A DNA stretch of 64,000 bases from Parietaria judaica. Taxonomy: Eukaryota; Streptophyta; Magnoliopsida; Rosales; Urticaceae. A program made the position numbers and the translations under genes. The stretch's first letter is position 1. Each line of letters begins with the position of its first letter. The notes beneath the pieces were generated by a model. It was not told the origin of the DNA. It did no database searches and saw only the letters and a list, made by a program, of their open reading frames with translations. The stretch spans positions 17,647,343-17,711,342 of the forward strand of contig OX940867.1 of the NCBI GenBank assembly GCA_954871525.1. The letters are read 5' to 3'. This document shows, piece after piece, positions 10,311 through 22,051 of this stretch.

Positions 10311-13300
10311 GAGAAACAAATCTCTGGGAAGCGTCAAGTTGAGAGGCTCCATGTCACGAACAGAATCTGGAGCACCAAGGACGTCAAGGTACCTGAAGGA
10401 AAGAGCAAGATGACCATTCTTCTGAAGATGAGCCGCCTGGCAATCCGCAAATCCCGACCAGTAAACCTCGTCGGAAGCTGCATGCCATGTCGCCTCTGTC
10501 TCAGCGAGACTCGCGTCAGCATCCGCCTTTAACTTAGCATGGGAGGAGGCAGCCTCGGAGACATCACGCTGAAGACGCTCAATCCAAAATTCACGCCTCA
10601 CCAAAGAAGCCTCCAAAGCCGCGATATGGTCCTTCGCCATACGAAGCCCATCTTCGACGGCTCGACGACCTTCGCGCACGCCTTCAGCACGGGAGATTTT
10701 GACCTCGAGCTTCGTCTTGGTCACCACACCCTGCAACGCATCACACTTAGCAACGGTTTTCTTCAAGACATCCTTCAAAGACGAACACAGGGTATTGGAA
10801 GCTTCAAGACAATGAGCCACCTCCGCCGACATCAACAAGGCCTAGAAGACAAACGACGAGCATGAAGAAAAGCAATACGACGAAGTAAGCAAGAATGCCG
10901 AAAAGTACGTACCTTCATATAACAAAAGGAGTCATCAACAACCAAAGCCGAGTCCGGAGCATCCATCACCGACGCGATCACCCGAGGACAAAGATCGGAG
11001 ACGCTCCTGACGCAAAGGCGCTTGAGACTCACCGCGTGCTCGACGCTCAACGAACCGCCAGACTCAGGAACCTCACTTGACGGAGGAACGAAAACAGGAG
11101 CAGGCACGTCACCACGAGAGCCGCCCCCTGAAGCCACAACTGGAGATGACGTCCCACCAAGATTAGCGCCACGCTGACGAACACGACGAGAAGAATCCCC
11201 AGCCTCTCCAGGAGGCGGCGAGCGTGAACGACGAGACGAAGACTCACAAGATGACTTAGAGGCCGGAGCAGCCTGGACACCGGAAGCATCACGAGCACCA
11301 GAATCAACGACAGAGGCTCGAGGACGCATCTGAGGAACAAACTTCTTGAAGCCAGACGAACCTGCACAAACAGCAAACAAGGCAATGGAGAACAGCACAG
11401 CTACTGAAGACCAAACAAAGGAAATTATACCTGTAGGAGTCAACGAAGTTGGAGCAGCCGAAGGACGAACGACCACCGAAGGAATACGCCGCTCAGGAGC
11501 TGGAGCCTTCGCCCTCGGCGAAGCCTTCGCCGGAGAAGAATGACGAACACCCTCCTTCGAAGAACGACGAACACCCTCCTTCGAAGAACGACGAACACCC
11601 TCCTTAAAATAACGATGAACGCCTTCCCGTGAAGAAGCCCGAGGTGCATCATCCTCAGCCAGAGGAAGCACTTGAAGAGGAACCGGAGCATGCGCATCTG
11701 CCTCATCAACATCAACAAAGCCTCCAAGCGAATCAGCAACGAAGCCTGCCGAGATCCACCACTTAGGCTCCGTAAAGGGAAGTAGACGACCTTTCTTCAC
11801 CAACCCCGAGATTAGATTGCCAAAAGCCCCCGAGCCAGACAAATGCTCATACGACAGACGCAACACCTGAGAGCTGAAGTCTGGCAAAGACGATCCAAAC
11901 AAGGTCATCAGAGCCCAAACTCATTGACGACGCCAGAGAGGATCCAGCCTGCATCGTGGCAGCTCCAGACGAATATACGACGAAGACACCATGTACTCTC
12001 CAGCCTCCGAAGCGCGACAGTAGAAGCGGAAAGCAGTGCGAAACTCTCCGACCGTCAAAGATCGACGAGAGAGAACCCGCCAAGCTGAGAAGCACGTCGC
12101 CAAGGCACGAAAAGATCCCGGCACAACCTGGAAGGCCGGCACGCCCAGCGACATCAGAAGATCATGGAAGAACGACCGAAGAGGAAGACCCAACCCATAA
12201 CGAAGACTCTCCAAGTGCACCGGCATAAAACCGGGGACACGATCACAAGGGAGTTCACAAGCAGCAGGAACACGAAGATCGGCGATATGCAACAACCCAT
12301 GAAGAGCAAGGAACGACGTCAACAAAGACTCAGTGACGTGGCTACGCACAATCAGCTTAGGACAGATGGCCGAAATGTGGTAAAGACGCTGACTGGGCGT
12401 CTCGTCAGCAGGAGGACCCTCGCCAGCGGCAAAGCCCACGATGGCAAGACCCTCGCCTGCAGGTCCCTCCTCAACAACGGGCGCCTCACAGACACAGTCA
12501 CCGCCAACGCTCTGCTCCTCGACGACATCAGATGTATCGACATCAGTAAACTTTACGTCAGAGGCACCATCAAGGACCGAAGGCTCAGAGCCATGCTCGT
12601 TGAGAGATCCGCCTCCATTCGCCAAGCCACCTGCAAAGTCCACAGCACGTCCAGAAGATTCAGAAGACAAAACGCTCTCCGCCGGAGCCGACGAAAAAAG
12701 ACGAATCAACAACGAGAGGACCTTACCGAGCCCGGAGACCGGCACGCTTGGCCTAAGAATGATAATTTCCTTGGCAGGAAATAGCCCCGGTCCTGACGAA
12801 CCCAACGCAAAAATCGGATCGTCGATCGGAGTCTCGAAGCCCTCAAAATCGAAGTTTCCGTCAAAATCGGACTTCGCCACCACTTTTGGCAGCCCTTTCA
12901 CCGGAGCAAGTTCACCAGAGTTGAAGACAACCTCACCACCACCAATGGACATCACCATCGCCGCCAAAAAACTCACCGTAGTGTCCTCCAAGCCGCTGCC
13001 CGCCGAAGGAACTGCCGGGACGATCGCCGAGCACACCGCACGAGCACCCTCGCCGGAACCGCTGCCCGCTGCTCTGACCACCGCGCCGCCGCCGGCGACT
13101 GCCACAGACACCGCCGACGAACCCTTCCCAGCCGATTCCACCACGCCGTAGGGCCCACGGCCCACAACGCCGCTGCCCACACCGAAGGCCACGCGCAAAC
13201 CGGAGCCAAACACCCCTCTGGCCGCCACGTCGTTGCCCGCCGCCGCTGCCGCCGCCAAAGACGCCGTCGCCCGCACCTCCTCAAGAGATCCCGACGTGCC

Positions 13301-13600
13301 AAAAGGCCCCATGCAGCCCGGGTCCTCGCCATGCACACCGCCGATCGCCGAGTCAACGCCAAGACCAAGACCGAGTTCGGTCTCCTCCACGAGCCTCGCC
13401 GGAATTTCAATTCCCGCGCCATCACCTACATGGAATATATCTTCAAGAGACGATGTCCAATCATCCAAGTTCATCGAAACACAATCAATGGTGACCGGAA
13501 TATCGACGTCAACAAAAAGACTCGACAAAGAGAACATACCGGATAAAAGGACGTCGTCAACGGAGAATTCCCCACCAAGCTCACCGGAGAAAGCCATCAA
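10293..13600 (-). pseudogene. Antisense ORF of the gypsy element (PF04195-like), in three open blocks
   Basis: Three minus-strand open blocks follow each other: 13600-11921, 11908-10832 and 10838-10293. The first is Gly/Ala/Val/Ser-rich and ends with a segment resembling the plant domain named putative gypsy type transposon (PF04195): a proline-glycine turn, then LESLRYGLGLPLRSFFHDLL and a WRVLSRRSLTV-like region. The second has WW near a KWWISAGF segment and a Ser/Arg-rich tail with repeated KEGVRRSS. The third is an Ala/Glu/Leu coiled coil. The blocks change frame at the junctions, so either two short introns or two frameshifts separate them. Plant Tat elements carry such an antisense ORF; its function is unknown. 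Confidence 0.7.
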
Positions 13601-13619
13601 CCATCACGAGCAATGAAAA

Positions 13620-14493
13620 TGCAGCCGTCAAAGCTTCCCGAAGAAGAGCAAATCGCGATTTTGGAGTGGAGAAAGAAAGAGGAAGTTGCCTTGAACCCTA
13701 AAGGTATTAATGAGGTAATATTTACCCTAATCTCTCATTTCCCTTTTTATTTTATGCGAATTTTATAAGCCCATATAAGCCCAAAATCGCACAAACTAGG
13801 CTTCCAAAGCTGAAGTTTGATTTTTTAATGGTAAAAAACGATCAAAAATGGGCTTTTATACGTTTTTAAGTGAAAAAGGCTATTTTCAAAGGTTATTCAA
13901 AAAGCCTTGGAAATTAAACTTTGGAACTTTATAAAGTTTCATTTTTAATTTTCAAACATGAAAACCAAATTAAAATTATTTTCCCGGGTTTTCATGAATT
14001 ATTTAATTATTTACGGTATTTATTACAAGTACAAAATTGCGCAATAAGTAAGGAACTTTTTAAAGTTTCAAGCTTAACGCGCAATTATTATTTTCAAAAT
14101 ATTTATTTACTTTCAAATTTATTATGTCACTTGATTTTATTTATTTATTTTTTGGATTTATTTACGGAGTTCAAAATTAATTTAAAAGGCCTTTATTTTA
14201 CAAAATGTGCCTATGAACCTCCGAAAATCCAAAAATCGAATAAAATCATAAAAAGTGACTTATGAGTTATTTAATTAATTCGTCTATGTCTTTGACTATG
14301 CTCGAATTATTCTTACGCTTATTATACGAATATTTTCGAAAATATTTTACAAACACCCAGTTAAAGGAAATTTGCAGTTCCTTGGGAGGACGGAGAGGAG
14401 ACAAAAATCTCTGAAAACCCGGATCCTCGCCAAATAACACAAGTTGCCTTAAGTTTTAAAAGAAAAAGTTTCTCGCACAATACAATTACCCAA
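13620..14493. other. AT-rich non-coding part of the gypsy element
   Basis: Nothing coding is visible between the antisense ORF start and the polypurine tract. The open frame at 13921-14265 is low in complexity and resembles no protein. The stretch contains the upstream region of the antisense ORF. Confidence 0.5.
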
Positions 14494-14505
14494 GAAACTG
14501 GGGGG
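14494..14505 (+). other. Polypurine tract of the gypsy element
   Basis: GAAACTGGGGGG lies four bases before the proposed LTR start TGTTATGTGC. Its strand agrees with the pol remnant. Confidence 0.65.
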
Positions 14506-14674
14506 TTAATGTTATGTGCATTTTTTGTAACATATAAAAATTGGGCCCCATTTGGCAAAGGTCAAAGCCTGTTAAGAAAAGTCAAAGCCTGTCATGGTAA
14601 GTCAGGGCCCATCACCAACGCCAAAGGCCCTGGACCGAAGAACTAAGACATTGGCGAGGCAAGGGGTCCAAAAG

Positions 14675-14874
14675 GCGACGAGGCGACGAGGCGACAAGCC
14701 GACAAGGCGACAAGCCGACAAGGCGACGAGGCGACAAGGCGACAAGGCGACGAGGCGACAAGCCGACAAGGCGACGAGGCGACAAGGCGACGAGGCGACA
14801 AGGCGACGAGGCGACGAGGCGACAAGGCGACAAGGCGACGAGGCGACGAGGCGACAAGGCGACGAGGCGACAAG
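14675..14874. repeat. Minisatellite, 8-bp unit GCGAC[A/G]AG, 25 copies
   Basis: Exactly 200 bases are built from GCGACAAG, GCGACGAG and CCGACAAG units. Since 8 is not a multiple of three, every frame cycles with a 24-base period, which creates open frames on both strands that are not genes. Confidence 0.95.
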
Positions 14875-15114
14875 CCCCCCTCGTCACAACTTGACGAGGG
14901 CGTAACTTGTGATCATTCCACAAGACGAGAAGATCCGAGACCATGAAGATCATCGGGAAATCCTCTGGATTTTCCCGAACACAACAAGCGGATTCGCGGA
15001 CAACCCGAAGACCCCTGGAGGTGCAATATTCAGGGAATTGGGAGGCCCCATAAGGTGCAATTCCTAGGGAATTCGCAGGGCCCTAGAGCTGCAGTTTCAG
15101 GGAATTGGTTTTCC

Positions 15115-15123
15115 TATAAATAT
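15115..15123 (+). promoter_or_regulatory. TATA box of the gypsy LTR
   Basis: TATAAATAT is followed about 25-60 bases later by a C/T-rich leader with ACTCACTCACAAC and runs of CTCT, a common layout for the U3/R boundary in plant gypsy LTRs. Confidence 0.6.
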
Positions 15124-15337
15124 GATCCTTCCCCCCCCCCCCCCCCTCTCATTTCCACACTCACTCACAACTTTCTCAAGAGCATCTCTCTCTAGCTTTC
15201 TCTCTCTAAAAATTCGTCCACTCCTATAGGAGTGAGAAGAAAGGTTGTTCGACGAGTCAGCTAAGGCGTCGCTCGCCAGGTGGGTAACCACGCCACCACC
15301 TACGAGGTCGACAAAGGAAGAAACGTCCCTTCATCGA

Positions 15338-15475
15338 GATAAGGCCCCTCGTTACACGAGGACACCTACCCCGACAAGGTCGACTAGGAGCTTCCCTCGT
15401 CGGGATAAGGCCCCTCGTTACACGAGGCCACCTACCCCGACAAGGTCGACAAGAAGCATCCCTCGTCAGGTTAAG
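15338..15475. repeat. Direct repeat, 66-bp unit, two copies
   Basis: Units starting GATAAGGCCCCTCGTTACAC at 15338 and 15404 are nearly identical, and a degenerate third begins near 15470. They lie in the transcribed part of the LTR. Confidence 0.85.
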
Positions 15476-16247
15476 GCCTTCGCCAACACCAACGAGGTCG
15501 ACGAAGAACACATCACGCCGGTAATACCCAGCCATCCGGCCAAGGGTCACCCCCGCGCCGCAAAAATCGGCACTTCCGACGAGCAAAACCACATCGTCAT
15601 TCACCCGCCGTTTATCACTAACCCCGAACTACGTGGGACCTGATTCTCTTAAACTGGGATACGTATAGGCAGCCTCGCCCAACCATAAGCGACGGGGCAC
15701 GGGCCCATTCTACCCTTTTTTGCAGGTCCTCCCTCGACGTAGGAGCTCGCCAAGGAAGAAAAAGCCCGAAGAATCATCAAGATTAGCACGGAGCTTCATC
15801 AGGACCGGAGTTCGCCCAGAAGAGGACATCGCCAAAACAAGGACTCCGTCCGGACGAGGAGCTTCGCCGTGAACTGGACTTCGCCACCACCAAGGAAGTT
15901 CGCCGAGGATCGTCAACGACAGCCCGGAGATTCATCCAAGACGACGGAATCACCTCCAGCTTTGACGATCAACAGTCAACCCGTGTTGACTCAGCATTCA
16001 ATCATCCTTGTGTTCAACGGGTCAATCTCGGGACCCGAACCTTGGATCCGACTCTAAGTTAAAGTCATTTTTACGCATTAACAATTTTTATTTTCCGATT
16101 ACTTGTTTAAGACAGTAAAACTTATAAATGAGTTATAATTTTAAAATTGTAAAGGTAATAGGTAAACCAAGTTTTAAAGTGACCCTGAAGATGACTAGTA
16201 TGATCTTCTAGACTCGCATCAACATAATATCTTAAATATTTATAACC

Positions 16248-16431
16248 AAGGGAAATGTAACTCACTATATGACTTGACATGTTTCATGATTGATTTCTAT
16301 ATTTGTCAATGGTTAATATGATTAGTTTTATAATGATTAATATGGTTAATTGGCTATTTTACAAATATTAATCAAACATTGACTATTTTATCAATTTTAA
16401 ACTATCAAGTTGACTATGTATCTTAAGCTCC
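16248..16431. mobile_element. Mutator-type MITE (184 bp)
   Basis: The internal part (ATGGTTAATATG, TTGGCTATTTTACAAATATT) and right end (CTTAAGCTCC) match the element at 33031-33267. It is flanked by TTTATAACC on the left and TTTATAATC on the right, a 9-bp target duplication with one mismatch, as expected for Mutator-like elements. The surrounding 16084-16633 holds no gene. Confidence 0.7.
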
Positions 16432-16633
16432 TTTATAATCATTGATTTATCGACTATCCATTTAACGCTATCAATTTAACGAGGTTGATAGAACACGACA
16501 ATCTTGGGACACAAACAGAATGATAGAATACACCGTCACACCATCTTTTTTTTTTTTTTCTTTCTTCCAGTGGTCCATTTCATCTTTCATCAAGGATATA
16601 TAATACCTTTAAACATATATAATTATACAGATA

Positions 16634-18063
16634 TTAAATACAAGATGTTGATTTAGATAGCCTAGTCATAAGCCGATTATAGGAGGTAATATCAGGAATG
16701 AATCCCTTGTCCAACATCTCATCAATAAGTTTTTCGCCTTCTTTCCTCCTTCCTTCTCTCGTACACCCGCCCACCAATACATAATACGTCACGGAGTCCA
16801 AAACAAATCCCTTTCTCGAAGCCAAAAAAGTCAACTTCTCCGCTTCGACGGTTCTTCCCGCACCGCAAAGATCTTCCAAAAGACAGTTAAAAGTCAAACT
16901 ATCCGGCACTAGATCTTCCTTCATCATCCTCTCGGCCAAACCGACCGCTGCGTCGATTCTCCCCGATTTTCGCAAGCCTTCTATTAAAGTCGTATAAGCA
17001 ATGAAACTCGGCTCGTATCCCGTCGAAGAAAGCTCGTTCACAACTTCCAAGCCCTTCTTGGGATCTCCGTTTCCGCACAAGACCTCCACGAGATAGAAAT
17101 AATCATACCCTCTCGGAACCACCCTTTTCCTCGAAAAGTCAATCAAAAGCTTGCAAGCCTCTGAAACCCGGCCCTCTTTGCAGAGCCCGTTGATCAGAAT
17201 CTCGCAGCTTGCGCTAGAAAACTCGCACCCTAATGCAATCATCTCGTGGGCCATTCCGATCCCTTCCTCGAACCTTCTTTCTCCAAGAATCCGGTAATTA
17301 AAGTGTTGAAACTAACGACGTTAGGATTACAGCCGTGCTCCTTCATCTCCCGAAACAGCTCCAACGCCGACCCGATCTTCCCGCTCCGGCAAAACCCACT
17401 CAACAAGATGTTAAAAGTGAACACATCGGGGTTCACTCTCTCTGTGATCATTACGGTACGATAGAGCTTTAAAGCCTCGTCAAGCCGACCCCATTTCACA
17501 AACCCGTTGATCATTGCATTGCATACGACGATATTAACCCTTCCGTCGATCAACCTTTTCATCGTATCAAAAGCGAAAACGGCATCGTCCAATTTCCCCG
17601 CTCTGCAATAGGCGTCAATGGCAATATGGTAAATGGACTCGGTTCGGGGGCAAGAGAATATACCATCGTCGGCGCAGGGGCAGGGGTTGGTGGCGGCAAA
17701 GGCGAGGAGATCCCGGAGGTCGGCAAGCCGGCGGTTTCTGGCGAGGGAGCGAGCCATCCACTCCAGCGCGGAGTGGTCGTGGCGGAAGGTATCGTCGGCG
17801 ACGACGGCCCATTTGAAGAGGTGGAAATCATAGTGGTCGAAGCTCGGGTGGTGGCGGAGCTTGGTTTGAAGGAAAGCGAGGAGGTTTTGGGGGTTCAAGG
17901 GGGGCTTGAGGTGGGCTTTTAGGAATTTGAGAAAATTGCAATGGGTTTGCGAGATAGCAAGGGCCGGAAGAGATTTCAGGGGCGGTGGGAGTGGAATTTC
18001 GATGGCCGGAGACAGGATTTTCTCCGGTAGCGGAATGGGCTTTTTTGGGTATTTCATCTTCAA
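16634..18063 (-). CDS. P-class pentatricopeptide repeat protein, one-base frameshift
   Basis: The start Met at 18063 (or two codons later) opens a frame of 274 codons that shifts near 17275-17281, after which the stop-proximal 206 codons continue to 16634. One added base there would restore the usual LEKGRFEEG helix and give about 476 residues. At least nine 35-residue PPR motifs run from about residue 140, for example YHIAIDAYCRAGKLDDAV, FNILLSGFCRSGKIGSAL and AYTTLIEGLRKSGRIDAA. There are no DYW, E or E+ extensions, so it is P class. Family members bind specific RNAs in mitochondria or plastids to stabilise, splice or edit transcripts; the compartment is not clear from the proline-rich N-terminus. 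It is intronless, as is usual for the family. The break may be a real pseudogenising lesion or a sequence error. Confidence 0.88.
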
Positions 18064-18249
18064 ATGGTTTCTGTTTTACATAACGCTGGATTCCACATCA
18101 GAAATATTAATCAGTTTGAAATGCGATATTTGAGGTTATTTAACCATCAAAGCAACCGATTTCTTTTATCCCCCGCTCCGAACATGATATACCTTTTCAG
18201 AAAAGAAAGAAAAAAAAAAAAAAAAAAATCTAAACTTCTTTGCTAGAGC

Positions 18250-18525
18250 TGCGCATTTCCGTCGTCAACCACGCTCGCGACTCGTCGCGGTGGATTCCGG
18301 CGCGTCGCGACGCGTCGCGATTCCAAGCTTCCGGTCGCGACGAGTCGCGACTCCCCCGTTCTCTCTCTCCCTCCCGCTCTCTCTCTCTCTCCGTCTCACA
18401 GCAGCGTCTCTCCCGCTCTCTCGCGACTCGCCGCGACGCCACACGCCGCGACGCGTCGCGACGCCATCATCTCGCGGCGTTGGCGACCGAGTCGCGACGT
18501 GCCGCGGCGGTGGAATGTGCAGCTC
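18250..18525. repeat. TCGCGA-rich CpG patch
   Basis: About 270 bases contain eight copies of the palindrome TCGCGA, many as GCGTCGCGACG, with a CT-rich stretch in the middle, while both flanks are AT-rich. It may be a degenerate tandem repeat. Overlapping Arg/Ser-rich open frames come from base composition. Confidence 0.75.
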
Positions 18526-18539
18526 TATTCTTTGCAAAC

Positions 18540-18990
18540 CTAAACATTAGGATCAGATCAACATAGTAGCAACCACAACATTACAATCACGGGAAAAAGT
18601 CAACTTCAACTCAAAAGTTGTGAGTTTCACTTAACCTCTAAACTCTATACATCTATTTAATGAAAAAAGATGTTAAGCCCCTAAACGGAGTTAGTAGAAT
18701 ATTGTAAAACAGCGATAATAATACGGATTCAAAATGCTGACGAGTGAAAATCCACGTCATTAAATAACAAAAGCATTGACAGTTCAAAGGTCATGAAATG
18801 TTCGATAAACCCATACATCGAGGACGACACACTAAAGATTATGGAAGTGAAAATCGAACAGAGAGATATCGACAAGTGGGAACGAATCCAAGCATAGGCC
18901 GAGACCAATCACTAGATATCAAAGCGTCTCGAAAATAAAGTACTCAATCCTATAGGCAAGACTCAAAATCAATATTTCGAGTCTAAATTA
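18540..18990. other. Intergenic, no gene seen
   Basis: No open frame, RNA gene or clear repeat was recognised between the TCGCGA patch and the tandem array. Confidence 0.5.
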
Positions 18991-21375
18991 ATCATTATGA
19001 TATGAACTCGACAATTTACACGGAGTTTACAAGCTTCTAAATCGATAAACGTGCTACCGAATCAAGCAACGCATACAGAAACATATTTCAAACAATCACA
19101 TACTGAGAAACAATTTAAAACTGAGTAAATCTGATCTCTCAAACACATTACATCAATATTGGCACACAATACATTCATAAAAAAAAAGACCCAACATATT
19201 GCAAGCAATTCATACAATTTCAAATCTCAGATGTAAGAACATATGATAACATGACCGAATTGGTTCAATTGAAAATGAAATACGCATAATTATCTATCAT
19301 CTTCTGTTCACTACAAGAAAATGAATTGATCGGGGAATCATGAACCCACATAATCATTATGATATGAACTCGACAATTTACACGGAGTTTACAAGCTTAA
19401 AAATCGATAAACGTGCTACCGAATCAAGCAACGCATACAGAAACATATTTCAAACAATCACATATTGAGAAACAATTTAAAACTGAGTAAATCTGATCTC
19501 TCAAACACATTACATCAATATCGGCACACAATACATTCATAAAAAAATACCCGACATATTGCAAGCAATTCATACAATTTCAAATATCATATGTAAGAAC
19601 ATATGATAACATGACCGAATTGGTTCAATTGAAAATGAAATACGCATAATTATCCATCATCTTTTGTTCACTACAAGAAAATGAATTGATCGAGGAATCA
19701 TGAACCACATAATCATTATGATATGAACTCGACAATTTACACAGAGTTTACAAGCTTCTAAATCGATAAACATGCTACCGAATCAAGCAACGCATACTGA
19801 GTAAATTTGATCTCTCAAACACATTACATCAATATCGGCACACAATACATTCATAAAAAAATACCCGACATATTGCAAGCAATTCATACAATTTCAAATA
19901 TCAGATGTAAGAACATATGATAACATGACCGAATTGGTTCAATTGAAAATGAAATACGCATAATTATCCATCATCTTTTGTTCACTACAAGAAAATGAAT
20001 TGATCGAGGAATCATGAACCCACATAATCATTATGATATGAACTCGACAATTTACACAGAGTTTACAAGCTTGTAAATCGATAAACATGCTACCGAATCA
20101 AGCAACGCATACTGAAACATATTTCAAACAATCACATACTGAGAAACTATTTAAAACTGAGTAAATCTGATCTCTCAAACACATTACATCAATATTGGCA
20201 CACAATACATTCATAAAAAAAAGACCCAACATATTGCAAGCAATTCATGCAATTTCAAATCTCAGATGTAAGAACATATGATAACATGACCGAATTGGTT
20301 CAATTGAAAATGAAATACGCATAATTATCTATCATCTTCTGTTCACTACAAGAAAATGAATTGATCGGGCATAATCATTATGATATGAACTCGACAATTT
20401 ACACGGAGTTTACAAGCTTCTAAATCGATAAACGTGCTACCGAATCAAGAAACGCATACAGAAACATATTTCAAACAATCACATACTGATAAACAATTTA
20501 AAACTGAGTAAATCTGATCTCTCAAACACATTACATCAATATTGGCACACAATACATTCATAAAAAAAAAAAAAAAAAAGACCCAACATATTGCAAGCAA
20601 TTCATACAATTTCAAATCTCAGATGTAAGAACATATGATAACATGACCGAATTGGTTCAATTGAAAATGAAATACGCATAATTATCCATCATCTTCTGTT
20701 CACTACAAGAAAATGAATTGATCGGGGAATCATGAACCCACATAATCATTATGATATGAACTCGACAATTTACACGGAGTTTACAAGCTTTTAAATCGAT
20801 AAACGTGCTACCAAATCATATTTCAAACAATCACGTACTGAGAAACAATTTAAAACTGAGTAAATCTGATCTCTCAAACACATTACATCAATATTGGCAC
20901 ACAATACATTCATAAAAAAAGACCCAACATTTTGCAAGCAATTCATACAATTTCAAATCTCAGATGTAAGAACATATGATAACATGACCAAATTGGTTTA
21001 ATTGAAAATGAATACGCATAATTATCCATCATCTTCTGTTCACTACAAGAAAATGAATTGATCGGGGAATCATGAACCCACATAATCATTATGATATGAA
21101 CTCGACAATTTACACGGAGTTTACAAGCTTCTAAATCGATAAACGTGCTACCGAATCAAGCAACGCATACAGAAACATATTTCAAACAATCACATACTGA
21201 GAAACAATTTAAAATTGAGTAAATCTGATCTCTCAAACACATTACATCAATATTGGCACACAATACATAAAAAAAAAAAAAAAAAAACCCAAATATATTG
21301 CAAATAATCCATACAATTTCAAATCTCAGATGTCAGAACCTATGATATCCATCATCTTCAGTTCACTACAAGAAA
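18991..21375. repeat. Tandem array of about 315-370-bp units, seven copies, each with a CACTA motif
   Basis: Unit starts (ATCATTATGATATGAACTCG) lie at about 18991, 19353, 19712, 20027, 20374, 20745 and 21085. Each unit carries CACTACAAGAAAA, the terminal sequence of CACTA (En/Spm) transposons, for example at 19309 and near 21364. Units fall into two types: copies 2 and 3 share ATCGGCACAC and ACCCGACATATTG, the others share ATTGGCACAC and ACCCAACATATTG. Copy 3 has lost about 45 bases and copy 6 about 25. No ORF is present. Confidence 0.93.
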
Positions 21376-21449
21376 ATGATATCAAATTCGCAAAATTGAG
21401 AATAATGAACCTGATTGAGGTCTAAGCATGAATTGAGGAGATTACCGAA

Positions 21450-21560
21450 ATGGATTTTGTCAAGATTGAAATCGCAGACTCAGAACATCCTCGGAAGGAG
21501 GCTGAAAGGTATGTCGGCGAAGAGAGTGGTCTCTGGGACAACGAAGAAGCCAAACAGTAG
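21450..21560 (+). other. Short coding-like ORF after the array
   Basis: A 36-codon frame begins MDFVKIEIADSEHPRKEAER and ends with TAG. Its composition looks coding (acidic, no low-complexity run), but I do not recognise it and it has no context as a gene. It could be an exon relic or chance. Confidence 0.25.
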
Positions 21561-21912
21561 ACAGAGTGACTTAGTCAAGACATGTTTTTCCTTTACTTTT
21601 TTCTTTTCTTTTTTTAATACAATCTCCCATTAATTTACGGTCAAAATTTTCAATGTCCAATATTTGTTTCTTTCCAAATTCAATCTATTTTTAGTCGATT
21701 TAATTTTCTTTTAAAATATGTCTCGTGTCATTTAAAAAAAAATATAATAAAAATTTAAATGTTTCTTCGATCGTACAAATAAAAAAATACATTTAAACTA
21801 AAAAATAATATATTGAATAATTACACAAAAATAAAAATTCAATTTTAGATAGTATTGGCCCGTATTCTATTCATGAGTTGAAGCGGATAGGCCCATTGGA
21901 TTCAAATGTGAG

Positions 21913-21952
21913 ATTTTAACGGCTAGTTTCAACCAGCACGCTCCAACGGTCA
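21913..21952 (+). promoter_or_regulatory. MSA (mitosis-specific activator) elements upstream of the 22052 gene
   Basis: TCCAACGGTCA at 21942-21952 matches the MSA consensus TCYAACGGYYA exactly, and TTTAACGGCTA about 30 bases earlier matches its core. Paired MSA elements about 100 bp before a start codon are bound by three-repeat MYB3R factors and give G2/M-phase expression in plants. Confidence 0.65.
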
Positions 21953-22051
21953 TATTTGGTGTTCCTCTACTACTTATATTCTCTCATCTCCCAAGCTTAT
22001 CCTCTAATCTCTCTCACTCTCCATTTTCAAGATATTCCTTCTTCCATTGCC

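Larger units (their letters stand above)
7904..16083 (+). mobile_element. Ty3/gypsy element of Tat type, 5' part off-window, internally deleted
   Basis: Plus-strand pol remnants (7904-9294) are followed by tandem repeats, a long antisense ORF (10293-13600), a polypurine tract (14494-14505) and an LTR (14510-16083). An extra archaeal-type RNase H, an antisense ORF between pol and the 3' LTR, and tandem repeats in the 3' untranslated region are known traits of the plant Tat lineage. Reverse transcriptase and integrase are missing, so the element is non-autonomous or deleted. Its 5' end lies left of the window, beyond the copia insertion. An alternative is two abutting gypsy derivatives, because a second polypurine-like tract occurs at about 9416-9423. 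Confidence 0.7.
14510..16083 (+). repeat. 3' LTR of the gypsy element (about 1574 bp)
   Basis: The LTR begins TGTTATGTGC after the polypurine tract and probably ends GCATTAACA, giving TGTTA/TAACA ends. It holds an 8-bp minisatellite, a TATA box at 15115 followed by a C/T-rich leader, a 66-bp repeat and the sequence GAACTACGTGGGACCTGATT near 15628, which is characteristic of plant gypsy LTRs. The partner 5' LTR is outside the window, so the right end is inferred from its inverted ends only. Confidence 0.65.

Noticed and set aside
12164..13616. Plus-strand open frames opposite the antisense ORF
   Set aside because: Shadows of the minus-strand ORF; only the minus strand shows the PF04195-like segment.
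14594..14953. Open frames on both strands over the 8-bp minisatellite
   Set aside because: The repeat has no stop codon in any frame; repetitive products only.
18230..18566. Several Arg/Ser-rich open frames
   Set aside because: Arise from the TCGCGA/CT-rich composition on both strands; no homology recognised.
18991..21375. Possible CRISPR-like array
   Set aside because: Units are about 350 bp with no short repeat-spacer pattern, in a plant genome; it is a satellite-like tandem repeat.
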